Shown here piece by piece: positions 19,386 to 29,689 of a stretch of 64,000 bases of DNA. Below the pieces are notes generated by a model. The model searched no databases, was not told the origin of the DNA, and saw only the letters and a list, made by a program, of their open reading frames with translations. A program made the translations under genes and the position numbers. Position 1 is the stretch's first letter. Every line of letters starts with the position of its first letter. Source of the stretch: Stentor coeruleus (lineage: Eukaryota > Ciliophora > Heterotrichea > Heterotrichida > Stentoridae); assembly GCA_001970955.1 (NCBI GenBank), contig MPUH01000074.1, forward strand, positions 54,957-118,956, read 5' to 3'.

Positions 19386-19988
19386 ATGAATAAAGCTCCA
19401 GTCCAAGTAAAAGTTGTCCTCTTAGGGGACTCCGGAGTAGGCAAGTCAAGTATTGTATTAAGATTCGTTGCAGATAATTTTAAATCTGATGGAGAAGCTA
19501 CAATTGGTGCTTCATACATGGGTAAGACTTTACAATTTAATGATAAAATGATAAAATTCAATATTTGGGATACTGCTGGACAGGAACGTTATCACAGCCT
19601 TGCGAAAATGTATTATAGAGATGCAAATGCTGCTATAATGGTCTATGATATAACAAAAAGAGGTAGCTTTGATGGGTTGAAAAAATGGCAAAAAGAGCTT
19701 GCTGAATATGGACCTAAAGATATTGCTGTGATTATAGCAGGGAATAAAGAAGATCTTGTTGAAACTGAAGCTGTTAGTCCAGAAGAAGCTCAAGGATTTG
19801 CTAAGTCTATTGGAGCTGCTTATAAAAAAACATCAGCGAAGACTAATTATGGGGTTGAGCAAATATTTAGAGACTTGGCTTCGAAACTATTTCCTGAAAT
19901 TGATACGGCAATTCCTACGAGGAGGGGAACTGTTCAGGTTAAGAAGGAAACTCCAAAAGGTGATGAGGAAAAGAAAAAATGCTGTTGA
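19386..19988 (+). CDS. Rab family small GTPase (Rab5/21/22-like)
   Basis: 200 residues with all five GTPase motifs: GDSGVGKSS (P-loop, Lys20), the switch I Thr in EATIGASY, WDTAGQERYHSL (switch II with catalytic Gln), GNKEDL (guanine base) and TSAKT. The Rab5-group look comes from WDTAGQERYHSLAKMYYRDA. The C-terminus KKKCC is the double-Cys geranylgeranylation site, so the following TGA is a true stop, which fixes the standard code. Rab5-type GTPases act on early endosomes and phagosomes; the exact subclass is uncertain because the NKED and ASYMGK strings are not diagnostic. Convergent with the gene at 20377, 388 bp apart. Confidence 0.92.
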   Translation: MNKAPVQVKVVLLGDSGVGKSSIVLRFVADNFKSDGEATIGASYMGKTLQFNDKMIKFNIWDTAGQERYHSLAKMYYRDANAAIMVYDITKRGSFDGLKKWQKELAEYGPKDIAVIIAGNKEDLVETEAVSPEEAQGFAKSIGAAYKKTSAKTNYGVEQIFRDLASKLFPEIDTAIPTRRGTVQVKKETPKGDEEKKKCC

Positions 19989-20376
19989 TAGGTTAAGTTA
20001 TGTTGAGAATTTGAGTTTTTTTAGGATTAGATGGATTTTTTTTGTTGGGAGGATTTTTTATTGGGATGATGTTGGATGATTGGTTTTTGGTTTAAAAGTG
20101 AGGATTGGATATGGTAAGAGTGGTTTTAGAGGATGCTGGGATTATTTATATGATATTCCTAGACCCTAAACAATTTTTTCTAATCTTAAAAATCACCATT
20201 TCCAATTCGCACCATAACAAAATCTAACCTTTAAAATCCAAAAAACTAAAAAAAGTAGCCGCATCATTTCCCTATCATCCAAAGCATCATAATCAAACCC
20301 TATCCTAAAATCTTATCTAAACTTCCATTTTATCCATAACTAATTTCTCTAAATTAAAATCTAATCTGAATCAATT
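19989..20376. other. Convergent intergenic region, 388 bp
   Basis: G/T-rich to about 20130, then abruptly A/C-rich to 20376, matching the general strand-composition rule. No gene seen. Confidence 0.5.
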
Positions 20377-23300
20377 CTAAATCGTCCATTTCTTATTTTC
20401 CCACCACGTCTTACACGACACAATATCAAAAACACTATCAATCGCGGTCAAATCAAATCTACTAGTCCTATTCGTATGTTTACAATCAATTTTATTATCA
20501 TAACACAATTGTAGATTGCAAGGTTGTATATGTTTATGTTCCCTATACATATCACATACCAAATCACAAGTTATAGCTTCATCAATCTTCTTCTCAAACA
20601 TAAAATTATTAGTAATAACTTTATGAAAATTCGCATAATGAAAACCACTATGATTCATATCATCATCATCTAAAGGCCTACAACACATAATCGCACATCC
20701 AGGGCATTTAGCTCTACATTTTTTCCTATCACTTGATAAATTCAACTGAAAACCTTTTACAATTGGCAAATCTGACTTAAACTCAAATTGTTTTTTATAT
20801 ATAATTTCACAAGGTATATTATTAAGTCTCTTATCTAATTCATGATTATCATCTAAATATAATTGAGTTATAGCATGTTTTAAATATGAAATGGCATCTG
20901 AACGTTTTTTTGTTGATTGGATATTTGAATATTCGTTTATTAAAAATTTATATTGTTTATCATTCTCATCACTTGATATAGTAAAATCACTTGAGAAGAA
21001 TTTTGATTTTAAAGTTGTAGAGTCGATGGTGTTGAAATTTTGACAGATGTTTATAATTTCAATACGGCCTTTGAAAAACTCGTTATGTTGAAAGCGTTTT
21101 TTAGCTATTTCTAGAATGCTGGTTAGGTTTTTGATATCAAGATTGTTATCGATAATGAAAATGTCAGAGATTCCATAAAAGAGGCTTAGGGTTTTTAACT
21201 TTTCTGGAAGCGAGCCTGAGAAGATACTAAAAAGACAAAGGTAGGTTTCTGATTTGTAAGTATTGACTGAAGCCCAGATTCCAGGTCCGAATTTATGGTT
21301 TATTGGACTTGAGAAAAGGTTTCTTATGAATTTTACGGTATTGTCTGTGCCTATAATGGACATGATTTTTATGTTTTTATTGTTTTTTTCAAGAAACTTT
21401 TCGATGTAGCCGAAATTTATAAAGTTTTTGACTTGGGTATAGAAGTCAGATGACTTTTCCAGCATTTTTTCATAAAAATCCATATCATCTCTGTATGGGA
21501 TGATGTTGTCATGGATTAAGTCACAGATTTTATAGAAATTGTTGGTTGCAACTCGATTTTTGAAATCCTTCTCAATAGTATTTTGCTCAATTTTGTCGAA
21601 GCTAAGCACTTGGATTTTACTATATAACTTATTTAGTTCATCCGCATAATCTAATACTTTTTTGTTTAGACTATCATCATCGCAATAAGGATAAAAATAT
21701 ATGATCTCTTTCCTCTGTATTTTATATAAAAAATCCAACCCAAAACAACTCTCCTTCTTATACTCAATTTTCTCCCCACCAACTTCCTGTCTATTAAACG
21801 TGATAATACTTGAATTATCATTAAAAAATGTCAATATCTTCGTGGATTTCTTCAATATACAAAACTCGTCACAATTAATCCAATATTTATATAAAGCAAC
21901 AAATTTCAAATCATAAATCACAATACACTCACTAGTTTTTACACCAATAAAATCTTGTAATTCTGAAGTATCAATATAGGTTATTTCACTTTGAACCTGA
22001 GCTATCCTACTATTATAATCTTTGTTAAAATTATAACAAAACAAATGTTTATTTTCATTAATAAACAAAATACTATCAAATCTTTTCACATAAACTGGAC
22101 ATGATATTAAATTAATCTCATTATAAGGTGTAGTGATTTTACAATCAATATCCTTCTGGATATACTTCTCATCATTCACTACAAAAATAATTTTTTTTTC
22201 GCATATCCCTTTAGCCAACAAAGGCTCTTCTTCTAATTTCGCATATAATTCATAATTACTCCCATTATATGATACAAAAATAGAAAAAACATTATCATGC
22301 TCATTCTTTATCACAATAGCAATCAATTTTTCTTCAACAATTATTTGTTCCAGGGTGCATTTTTGGGTGTTTAAAAAACGTCTTGTATAGTTTTTCTCAT
22401 AAAATTTTTTTTTCAAAGAAAATTTCCATAAATCAAGTTCGACTTCCCATATTTTCCTGTTATTTTTCATACCTTTTATTTTTTCTCTCACAGCCCTTTC
22501 AGCTTCATCTATATCTTGTACAATATCTTTTTTATATTGATTATAAATCTGAGTTAAAGTAATATCAATTTCCCCTTTTTTGCTTTTATCTGCTAAATAT
22601 GCTAAGAATTTATTATGGACTAGTTTTTTAAGCCTATCACATTCAATATCATTGATTTCCATGATTTCTTTTTGAAACTCGTCCATAGTTTCACCAAAAT
22701 GCTTTTTAAATATCAGATTGTATGTGATTTCAGGGTTGATTTTATGTGAACCAATTAAATAACTAATAATATCTTCATACATTTTTCTAGTCCTTGTTTT
22801 CTTTTGCTCCTGAACATATTCCCTTTGTTTATTAACATATTCAGCTAAACAGTTTGAATCATTAGCATGGACACCAATATTTTCCATTTTATCTCTGAAT
22901 TCTTTTATTTCGTTGTATATAAACGACTCATCAATATCAGATTTCTTTAATTCGATTTTTCTTATAAATTCTAAATACTCGTTCTGAAATTCTTTATCGC
23001 TAATATTTTGTATTTTTTGACATGAAATTGATGCGAAATAATTATAACTTCTAATAAACCCTTGCTCGCATTTTAATTCCTCAATTTCTCCTGCAAGTTT
23101 ATTATTGTTAGGGATTATTTCGATAAAAGTATTATGGTTTAGTTTTTCTAACAAATAGATTTTATATTCGTTTCTCGGTATTTTATTATAGTTTTCATAG
23201 TAATTTAATGGAGGGGCAAAGATAATCCTATTAGTAATTTCACAGAGTTTTAATAGACCATATATCTTTGAATTTATAGATAAATTGTTTGTTGTAAAAC

Positions 23301-23475
23301 TAATAACCATAATCTTTTTGTATGAGTAAAAAGTAAATCCTTCTTCAATTTCTATATCACAAGCAAAATATTTACTAAGTGCTGAAGATATTTGATTTAT
23401 GTCTCCAAACACCCCTAATACTTTGGTGTCAGAGTAATCGAAAGGGAGTTCAGGGAATTTCCCAATGATTTCCAT
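20377..23475 (-). CDS. Uncharacterised 1032-residue protein with Cys/His-rich tail
   Basis: I do not recognise a named family. The N-terminus (LGVFGDINQISSALSKYF) looks like a beta-strand plus helix of an alpha/beta fold but lacks a P-loop. A charged helical stretch spans about 180-350. Residues about 350-560 look like beta-propeller or sensor-type beta repeats. The C-terminal 110 residues hold CRAKCPGCAIMCC, then NHSGFH.ANFH, C..VC, EHKHIQPC and CKH, enough ligands for two or three zincs. A similar Cys/His tail, as I remember it, occurs in some very large interferon-inducible-type GTPase proteins of protists, but that link is weak. It starts only 17 bp after the stop of the upstream same-strand gene. 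Confidence 0.6.
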   Translation of the reverse strand: MEIIGKFPELPFDYSDTKVLGVFGDINQISSALSKYFACDIEIEEGFTFYSYKKIMVISFTTNNLSINSKIYGLLKLCEITNRIIFAPPLNYYENYNKIPRNEYKIYLLEKLNHNTFIEIIPNNNKLAGEIEELKCEQGFIRSYNYFASISCQKIQNISDKEFQNEYLEFIRKIELKKSDIDESFIYNEIKEFRDKMENIGVHANDSNCLAEYVNKQREYVQEQKKTRTRKMYEDIISYLIGSHKINPEITYNLIFKKHFGETMDEFQKEIMEINDIECDRLKKLVHNKFLAYLADKSKKGEIDITLTQIYNQYKKDIVQDIDEAERAVREKIKGMKNNRKIWEVELDLWKFSLKKKFYEKNYTRRFLNTQKCTLEQIIVEEKLIAIVIKNEHDNVFSIFVSYNGSNYELYAKLEEEPLLAKGICEKKIIFVVNDEKYIQKDIDCKITTPYNEINLISCPVYVKRFDSILFINENKHLFCYNFNKDYNSRIAQVQSEITYIDTSELQDFIGVKTSECIVIYDLKFVALYKYWINCDEFCILKKSTKILTFFNDNSSIITFNRQEVGGEKIEYKKESCFGLDFLYKIQRKEIIYFYPYCDDDSLNKKVLDYADELNKLYSKIQVLSFDKIEQNTIEKDFKNRVATNNFYKICDLIHDNIIPYRDDMDFYEKMLEKSSDFYTQVKNFINFGYIEKFLEKNNKNIKIMSIIGTDNTVKFIRNLFSSPINHKFGPGIWASVNTYKSETYLCLFSIFSGSLPEKLKTLSLFYGISDIFIIDNNLDIKNLTSILEIAKKRFQHNEFFKGRIEIINICQNFNTIDSTTLKSKFFSSDFTISSDENDKQYKFLINEYSNIQSTKKRSDAISYLKHAITQLYLDDNHELDKRLNNIPCEIIYKKQFEFKSDLPIVKGFQLNLSSDRKKCRAKCPGCAIMCCRPLDDDDMNHSGFHYANFHKVITNNFMFEKKIDEAITCDLVCDMYREHKHIQPCNLQLCYDNKIDCKHTNRTSRFDLTAIDSVFDIVSCKTWWENKKWTI

Positions 23476-23492
23476 TTTATTATTATAAACTA

Positions 23493-24932
23493 CTAATTCA
23501 ACTGCCCTTTGATATAGTTTTTAGGCATAATTTTTGCCATGAAAGAAAAAGTTGTCGTAGCTTCGCGGGCTGCTTTCATTTCAGTGATTTTTTTCATACT
23601 GACAACCATAAATTTTTCTACATTTTCAGCACCGACTATAAGACTTATAAGATTTCTTACATTTGCCCCTGTTTTTAAGCTTTTCTTTGTCAGTCTTTTA
23701 ACTTCTGATGTCTGTAGATTTAATATTTCCTCATGGGAAATACGGATTCGTTCTTCAAGTTTCACTGAATCTTGGGTTTGGCTTTGGGTATAAAAAGTTT
23801 TTTCAGTGTTTTCTAAAGCTTCTTCAGGAGCCCATTGAACTTTTTTCATCACATAATTAGGTCGTCTTATTCTAACACTCTGCTTAAGCCATTGAAGTCT
23901 TAAATGAATACTTGGTTTTTCTGTTGAAATCAAATTTCTTGGGGTTTTAGTTTCAGCTAGTTTTTCATAATAATCATCAAGTTCTATAGACTTTTTAGCA
24001 ATTTCAATTATAACCTCAATAGTCCTCTCATCTAAACATGAAGGAAACATTTCTAAACTGATTTTCTTTTTAAGGCTTATAAGCAATTTTACTATCCAAC
24101 AAAGCCCTTCACCTCTTGAATCATCACCTTCTTTAAGCATTGTAGAATAGTGTTTTATAAGCTCTTTTCTTACTATTTTTAACTCGGATCTATGATTTGA
24201 TGCTGCTGAGTCATAATCAACAAGTTCTCGCATTATTTTTTTTATTTGGATTTGAAGCATTTCTATATGTTGTTGTGCTTCTGCTTTTTGTCTTATTAAT
24301 TGTTCTTTATGGCTTTGTTTCGCTGAGAGATATTGAGCCATGTTTACGTTGGTAAATTTTCTTGCTGGACGGCCTATGCTTCGAGATCTTTTTAATGCGG
24401 AATTGTAGTCTGAGTTATATTTTTCCATAAGTAATGTGTAGTTTTGAACCTCATCGTTAAGTTCTGATGTTTTTTTACGAAGGTTTTCTCGGTTTTTTAT
24501 AGATTCCTGGAACTTGTTTTCTAGTTCTCGGTATGTGTTCATAAGAGTGTCTTCATAGGTTTTATAGAAACGGGAAGTTTCTTTGGTTTGATCGAGAGGG
24601 TTTTGGCTTTTGATTTTTGCTTTACGTTTGTTTAAGTTTTCTTCTACAACTCCTTGATATTTAAGTTTGTATTGAAGTTCAGCTTTTGCTTGAATAAGCT
24701 GTTTGTGGATGTTAGAATCGTATTTGTTCTCCCAAAACTCTAAATCTTCAACTACTGTAGCTTCTGGGTTTTCGCTATCTATTAAAAATTGGGGCCTTTT
24801 TCTTGTATGTCCTGGTAGAACTTTTCTTTTGTTGTTTGTAGCAGCAATACCATTGCATTTAGGTCCTGTTGCGTTGAGGTTACCCATAGATTTTGATGTT
24901 TGCATTCTTAAACAAGTTGAAAACATATTCAA
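23493..24932 (-). CDS. Coiled-coil protein, uncharacterised
   Basis: 479 residues, largely alpha-helical. The basic N-terminus (about 1-50) is followed by coiled coil at about 70-280, including ENKFQESIKNRENLRKK and KEQLIRQKAEAQQHIEML. A more compact central block, DDSRGEGLCWIVKLLISL...FPSCLDERTIEVI, is probably a small helical domain and the likely conserved core. The C-terminus has LTKKSLKTGANVRNLISLIVG. No enzyme motif. A cytoskeletal or ciliary role is plausible from composition only. The downstream gene starts 17 bp after its stop, so the polyadenylation signal and the next promoter must overlap, or the two share a transcript. Confidence 0.65.
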   Translation of the reverse strand: MNMFSTCLRMQTSKSMGNLNATGPKCNGIAATNNKRKVLPGHTRKRPQFLIDSENPEATVVEDLEFWENKYDSNIHKQLIQAKAELQYKLKYQGVVEENLNKRKAKIKSQNPLDQTKETSRFYKTYEDTLMNTYRELENKFQESIKNRENLRKKTSELNDEVQNYTLLMEKYNSDYNSALKRSRSIGRPARKFTNVNMAQYLSAKQSHKEQLIRQKAEAQQHIEMLQIQIKKIMRELVDYDSAASNHRSELKIVRKELIKHYSTMLKEGDDSRGEGLCWIVKLLISLKKKISLEMFPSCLDERTIEVIIEIAKKSIELDDYYEKLAETKTPRNLISTEKPSIHLRLQWLKQSVRIRRPNYVMKKVQWAPEEALENTEKTFYTQSQTQDSVKLEERIRISHEEILNLQTSEVKRLTKKSLKTGANVRNLISLIVGAENVEKFMVVSMKKITEMKAAREATTTFSFMAKIMPKNYIKGQLN

Positions 24933-25432
24933 AGTGATAATTATTGTGAAAATACAGAAATATATTCTGATCTTTAAATGATTTCTTAGTTAAGTTATTT
25001 AAAGACTTGTTATTAGATAATCTTACATAAACTGTTATGGTTTTTTAAGATAAATAAGTTTAGGTTTTTTATTGTAATATTTAATTCGAGATTTAAAATA
25101 AGATACTAATAAACTTAGAATTTGACTTACTTTATATTTTTAGAAGATAATTATAAACTACACTAGCAGATTATTTATATATTTTTTGGTGTTAGATAAA
25201 TTAAGATAAAAACATATATATTTACATTAGGTTTAAGGGAAAAAAAGAATGTATTTTAGATCTTCGGAAGTTATATTTGATATTATTATAATTTTATACA
25301 TTTGTAATTGATAATACTTTTAAGAATATGGAGTAACTGATGGCTCGAATGATAATAATATTTTAAAAAAAACTAAATCAAGATAGTAAATTATATTTAA
25401 GTTGAAATAATATGTAAATTATTGTTTTATAA
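24933..25432. other. Divergent intergenic region, 500 bp
   Basis: AT-rich, no gene seen. A TTTATAA string lies directly before the ATG at 25433. Confidence 0.5.
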
Positions 25433-26275
25433 ATGTATAACGTTTATACTCGTGACAGAAAAATAAAAGATAAAAGGCAACAGCTATCAAAAGAAAAAAT
25501 GCTAAAAGAAAACGAGCAGAATCGGGATATTTTGACAGCTCGCTACAAAGATAGAATAAATAACACCTTATTGAGCTTAAATAAAGATGCTAAAAACATG
25601 CCGAGGCCTCCTCGGACACAAACAGCAACACCTTCAGAGCGTTCCTGGTTAAAATTCACAGGTTTTAGTTCAGACATCGAAAGAGTTAAAGATTCAGAGA
25701 ACTGGAATCAATGGCTTAATACAACCCCATCAACTAAGCAAGGGTTAAAGCTCCGACCAAGAGAAAAAAGTAAAGAAATCCAACCTTCACTAAAATTTAG
25801 AGCAAAAAGTGGTTTAGAACGAGTAGGAGAAAGTATTTCTAAACAAAAAGAGTATTTAGATAGTTCATCACCTCCTGAATCTAAACAAAAATCAGCATAT
25901 AAAAACTATTTTGGTATAGAAAAACCTGTAATTTCTGGAGGTAAAGAAGTATTAGATTATTATCATTTTAAGACATACTTTAAAACTATTCAAAGCCTTG
26001 CCCTTGATTTACATTCTTCAGTTAGAAATATGAGTAGAGCTCAAATAAAGAAAAAACATATGGATGAAAAATTAGGGATGAGTGAAGCTAAAGGGAAAAA
26101 AGAAATCAAACCTGAAGATGAACTTTGTAAAGAAGATATCATGCCCTTAAGTGAAGAGTTGTTAGAAAAGTTCGGATTTTGGGAAGTTAAGAAACTTCCT
26201 CGTGGTAAAATAAATGGAAATCGATATGGGACTCCAAAATGGATAAACTCTCGGAAAAAAAACTCAATAATTTAA
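25433..26275 (+). CDS. Hypothetical basic protein
   Basis: 280 residues, no recognised domain. The N-terminal 60 residues are a charged helix (RDRKIKDKRQQLSKEKMLKENE). The middle is Ser/Pro/Lys-rich and probably disordered. A more ordered patch lies near 165-205, with VLDYYHFKTYFKTIQSLALDL, and a C-terminal block follows, ELLEKFGFWEVKKLPRGK...NGNRYGTPKW. Coding character is good: codon bias resembles neighbours and GC is above the flanks. Function unknown. Confidence 0.6.
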   Translation: MYNVYTRDRKIKDKRQQLSKEKMLKENEQNRDILTARYKDRINNTLLSLNKDAKNMPRPPRTQTATPSERSWLKFTGFSSDIERVKDSENWNQWLNTTPSTKQGLKLRPREKSKEIQPSLKFRAKSGLERVGESISKQKEYLDSSSPPESKQKSAYKNYFGIEKPVISGGKEVLDYYHFKTYFKTIQSLALDLHSSVRNMSRAQIKKKHMDEKLGMSEAKGKKEIKPEDELCKEDIMPLSEELLEKFGFWEVKKLPRGKINGNRYGTPKWINSRKKNSII

Positions 26276-27709
26276 GTTTGGAAGTTAATGAATTTTATTA
26301 TATGAAATATTGTGAGTTCTTGATTTACTTTTCGTAGAAAGGGATATAATAATGGATTTTAGTAATTCGAATTTCAGATCTACAAGATGTGTAAAAGCAA
26401 AAAAATAAATTACTTATAAAAGAGCTTTAGATCATCAGGTTTATTGTTCACTATCAAAAAATAATAATGCAAAGCTAGATAAAATTTTAGAGCTTAAAAA
26501 TAAGTAATTACACGGATGAATTGTATATAAATTTTATGATATTTATATAAGATAAGTATTATTGTATATATTTAATGATGTGAGTTAATTATTAAATAAT
26601 AATCTATGAGAGATGATTTATTTGGGGTAAAAGGAATTTTTATTAAACAGTATTTAACTAATTTTAGTTTTTAATGTTATATAATTACTGTTAAAGAATA
26701 TTTTACTTTTTAAAGTATAACTCTTACACTTAATCTTACCAATAAAAAACAAAATCGAAGATTCGATATAAATAGTCATAGTATATTGAAAAAATAATCA
26801 AAGAATATTTTAAGAATTCCTCATCAGTATTGTATAGAGGCTGATAATTTAAAAATATTCTGATTATTCAACATTAAAATCTATAGTTAAATGTGTTTAT
26901 GATTTTAATGTTGGAAGGTAGAAATTTGTTTGGATATAGTTAAAGAGATAGAAAAAAACTAAGAAATTTGGATTGTAGTTGTTTGTGCTTGGCTATAAGG
27001 GAAAATGAAGATCCGAGGTCGAATAAGCTCAGACATACAAGGATTATTTTGATTTAATGTAATTATCGAATAATTATTTCAAATTTTTAGATAAGTTTAG
27101 ATTTGGGTAGTAAAATTAAGTTTGCAGAATAGGAATCAAGATGCATATACAACTTCTTTTGTTTATATAAAGTCTATAAGTAAATATTATTACATACAGA
27201 TGAATTTGTAAGATTTTTTTTTAATTTTTTTTTAACTTATTAGCTTTCTTAGTAATTTTTTTATATAATTTCCATTTTCTGTAATAAAAAATTACCCTGA
27301 TGGCTTTTTCCATAATCCAAAACTATCATCTAATCCTATACAAAAATTCATAATCATAAAGTCCATCCCAAACATAACAAAAACACAATACTTTAAATCT
27401 AAGATTTTGCAAACATAAAAAACCATGCATTTTTTCTCANATATTTATAAACACACAATTTTAAACAAAAACACAATACTTTAAATCTAAGATTTTGCAA
27501 ACATAAAAAACCATGCATTTTTTCTCACAAGATCCTCACTAAGAAATATACCGGGCATTCTTTTAAAAATCCAACAAAAAAATTTCCAAAACCCAAACCA
27601 AGAATCTTATCCATGTAAAAATGCGATGCAAAAACCTTGATAATGGCGTAAAAAATGCTTCAAGTTTTCTTAATGTCAATCCAACTTTAAACTTATTCAA
27701 TAATAATTA
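26276..27709. other. Gene-poor stretch, 1.4 kb, with assembly gap
   Basis: No complete gene. A small frame at 26352-26507 has coding-like codons but one internal TAA, and a GC-richer patch lies at 26970-27050. One N at 27440 is associated with a duplication of 64 bp. Confidence 0.5.
27376..27527. repeat. 64-bp direct duplication around an N (probable assembly artefact)
   Basis: 27376-27439 matches 27464-27527 exactly by eye (offset 88). The copies are separated by the N at 27440 and 23 unique bases. Confidence 0.8.
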
Positions 27710-28459
27710 ATGAATAGAAAAGCACCTGATAGTTTTTTGAATGAAGTTACAGAAAGAGTAATGAAGCTTAAACAAATCTCAGAAGAGTCAGGACTTGATT
27801 GTACACAGGAACTTGTTAGAACTCTAGGCATGCTTTCAGAAATTTCAAAAAGCAACACTTCAGTATTGGATTTAAGCGATGATTCACTTGATTTAAATGA
27901 TTCTAATCTTATCCTACAACCAATGAATTCTTTACTTGAAGACTTTAGCATTGATTCTCAAGCTTCGCTTATAACATCTATAAGAAACAAGAATAACGAA
28001 CTTCAAAAAACATGTTCTCAGAAACTATTGGAACTTAGATGTACTACAAAAGAATTTACAAAGTCTCGTCAAGGACTTTGTGGAGAAAACCCAGAAGAAA
28101 GAGTTGGATCGAGCTCACAGTTTAATAATATTTATTTGAAGGAAAAGGTAGATTCAAGAAAAGAATCTATTGTGAATGATGAAATGACAACACAAAAAGT
28201 GATTGTAAACAGGTCACGTTATAATACACAAGAACAAAGTCGTACTTATATACGTGAATCTGCTCTAGACAATATTCTAGGAGAATTATCACAATTAAAA
28301 AACGACCTGTCAAATGCGAGTAACAAACTCGTTGAAAGCAATAACGAAATCATAAAGCAACACAATGAAAGTATAGAAATTAAAACTCAGCTAGAAACCT
28401 TGATTGAAAACCATTCGAAAACTGCATCGGCACCTTCATGTGGCTGCAAAGTCTTTTAA
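27710..28459 (+). CDS. Hypothetical coiled-coil protein with C-terminal CaaX-like box
   Basis: 249 residues. A helical N-terminus (NEVTERVMKLKQISEES), an acidic Ser-rich middle, then a coiled coil at about 185-235 (LGELSQLKNDLSNASNKLVE). The last residues are SCGCKVF, whose final CKVF fits a C-x-x-X prenylation box with Phe at X (geranylgeranyl type), with a second Cys two residues before it that could be palmitoylated. This suggests a membrane-tethered coiled-coil protein. The middle position Lys is unusual for a CaaX box, so lipidation is inference. No family recognised. Confidence 0.6.
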   Translation: MNRKAPDSFLNEVTERVMKLKQISEESGLDCTQELVRTLGMLSEISKSNTSVLDLSDDSLDLNDSNLILQPMNSLLEDFSIDSQASLITSIRNKNNELQKTCSQKLLELRCTTKEFTKSRQGLCGENPEERVGSSSQFNNIYLKEKVDSRKESIVNDEMTTQKVIVNRSRYNTQEQSRTYIRESALDNILGELSQLKNDLSNASNKLVESNNEIIKQHNESIEIKTQLETLIENHSKTASAPSCGCKVF

Positions 28460-29468
28460 TAAAATAATTATCCTAATACTATATTTTTTTTAAACTATAA
28501 TTCATATAAATAAATCATAGTATTTAAGTATTTCGATTATTTTAGTAAACAATTTTTATAAGTTCAAAATAAAGAAAAGATCTTGCCTATTTATATAATT
28601 TTGAATAAATTAAGCAATTTTATATATTTTGTGTATTTCTATTCTCATTTGATATGCATAATGGTAGATTTATAATATAATTTTGATTTATTTTTTTTAT
28701 GTTTTGGTATATTTATAGATTCTTAGTTTTCTAAATGGTTTTTTTCTATAGGGATTATTATTTTAAAAGTAGTTAAGTATAATTCACTGGTTGTGTTTCT
28801 GATTTGTGTTATGTTCATTTTTTTTTTCGAATTTGAATTTCTTTGGTTTGTTTGTGGTTTACTTTTGGGAAAGATAGGGATTTTGCTGTGAATATACTCA
28901 TTTTTAAGCATGTGAATGCTTTTAAGAATTAATTTATGGTTTCGGGACGATTAAAGAAAGTTTGCTGGGAAAAATAATATGATAAGTTTTTTGTTTGTTT
29001 GAAATATTAAGCTTTGTTGTGCTGAGCTTTGAGGATATAGAGTTGGATAAATTGAAATAAAATCCATAAAAAATATTTATTCTGCTTATTTTTATGCTTT
29101 ATTCTATATACCCTTATAAAAAACCTATATACAAAAAACCTAAACTGAATACATCATAATTATATTGAATAAATGGTGCTTTATAAGCTAAAATTTCTTA
29201 CAGTCTTACTAAAATAACTTCTCATCCATACCTATCCAAAGCCTTATTTCCTCCCTAAATCAATCTCATCGCACATACTCTCTGAAAAAACCCTTGATAA
29301 ATTTAAAATAGTTTTCCTGATAGGCAAACAAATTTTTTCTTATGTAAAATTTTAAGAATTCCTACAAAAATCCAATATTTGTACTTTAAAAATATTAATT
29401 ATTCTATCTCTTATAGCTAGGATTGTACCATTTCTTCACCCACCAAGAGTTTTATAGTAATTGGGAAA
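28460..29468. other. Intergenic DNA, about 1.0 kb, no gene seen
   Basis: The left part is G/T-rich and the right part A/C-rich on the + strand. A 62-codon minus frame at 28723-28911 is judged spurious. Confidence 0.5.
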
Positions 29469-29633
29469 ATGAATCAATCCATCTCTGATACAACATCGTG
29501 CATTTCAAACCCAACACCTCACAAAAAGGAAGCTGAAATCGACTTTATCAGTGAAAACGATGCAGATGCAACCGTAAACTTTTCAGAACATCCAAGTCGA
29601 GAAGCGAGTTTAGACGAAAATCTATTTATGTAG
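29469..29633 (+). CDS. Small hypothetical protein (54 residues)
   Basis: Open frame from ATG at 29469 to TAG at 29631-29633. Its base composition is clearly more even than both flanks and its codons look like those of neighbouring genes. The peptide is acidic and hydrophilic, with MNQSISDTTSC, KKEAEIDFISENDADATVNF and SREASLDENLFM, so it is probably disordered with possible phosphosites. It could be a small intact gene or the last intact piece of a decayed one, since a large pseudogene begins just to the right on the other strand. No homologue recognised. Confidence 0.45.
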   Translation: MNQSISDTTSCISNPTPHKKEAEIDFISENDADATVNFSEHPSREASLDENLFM

Positions 29634-29689
29634 TATAAATAAATCATAAATTTTATTAATATGCAGTTACTTAAATGAGATTTTCTTTA

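Noticed and set aside
19386-19988. Possibility that TGA codes for Trp (Blepharisma-type code)
   Set aside because: The Rab ends correctly in Cys-Cys before TGA and the RRM protein also ends at TGA with spacer after it.
28723-28911. 62-codon minus-strand frame
   Set aside because: Lies in G/T-rich downstream flank, composition matches spacer, peptide has no pattern.
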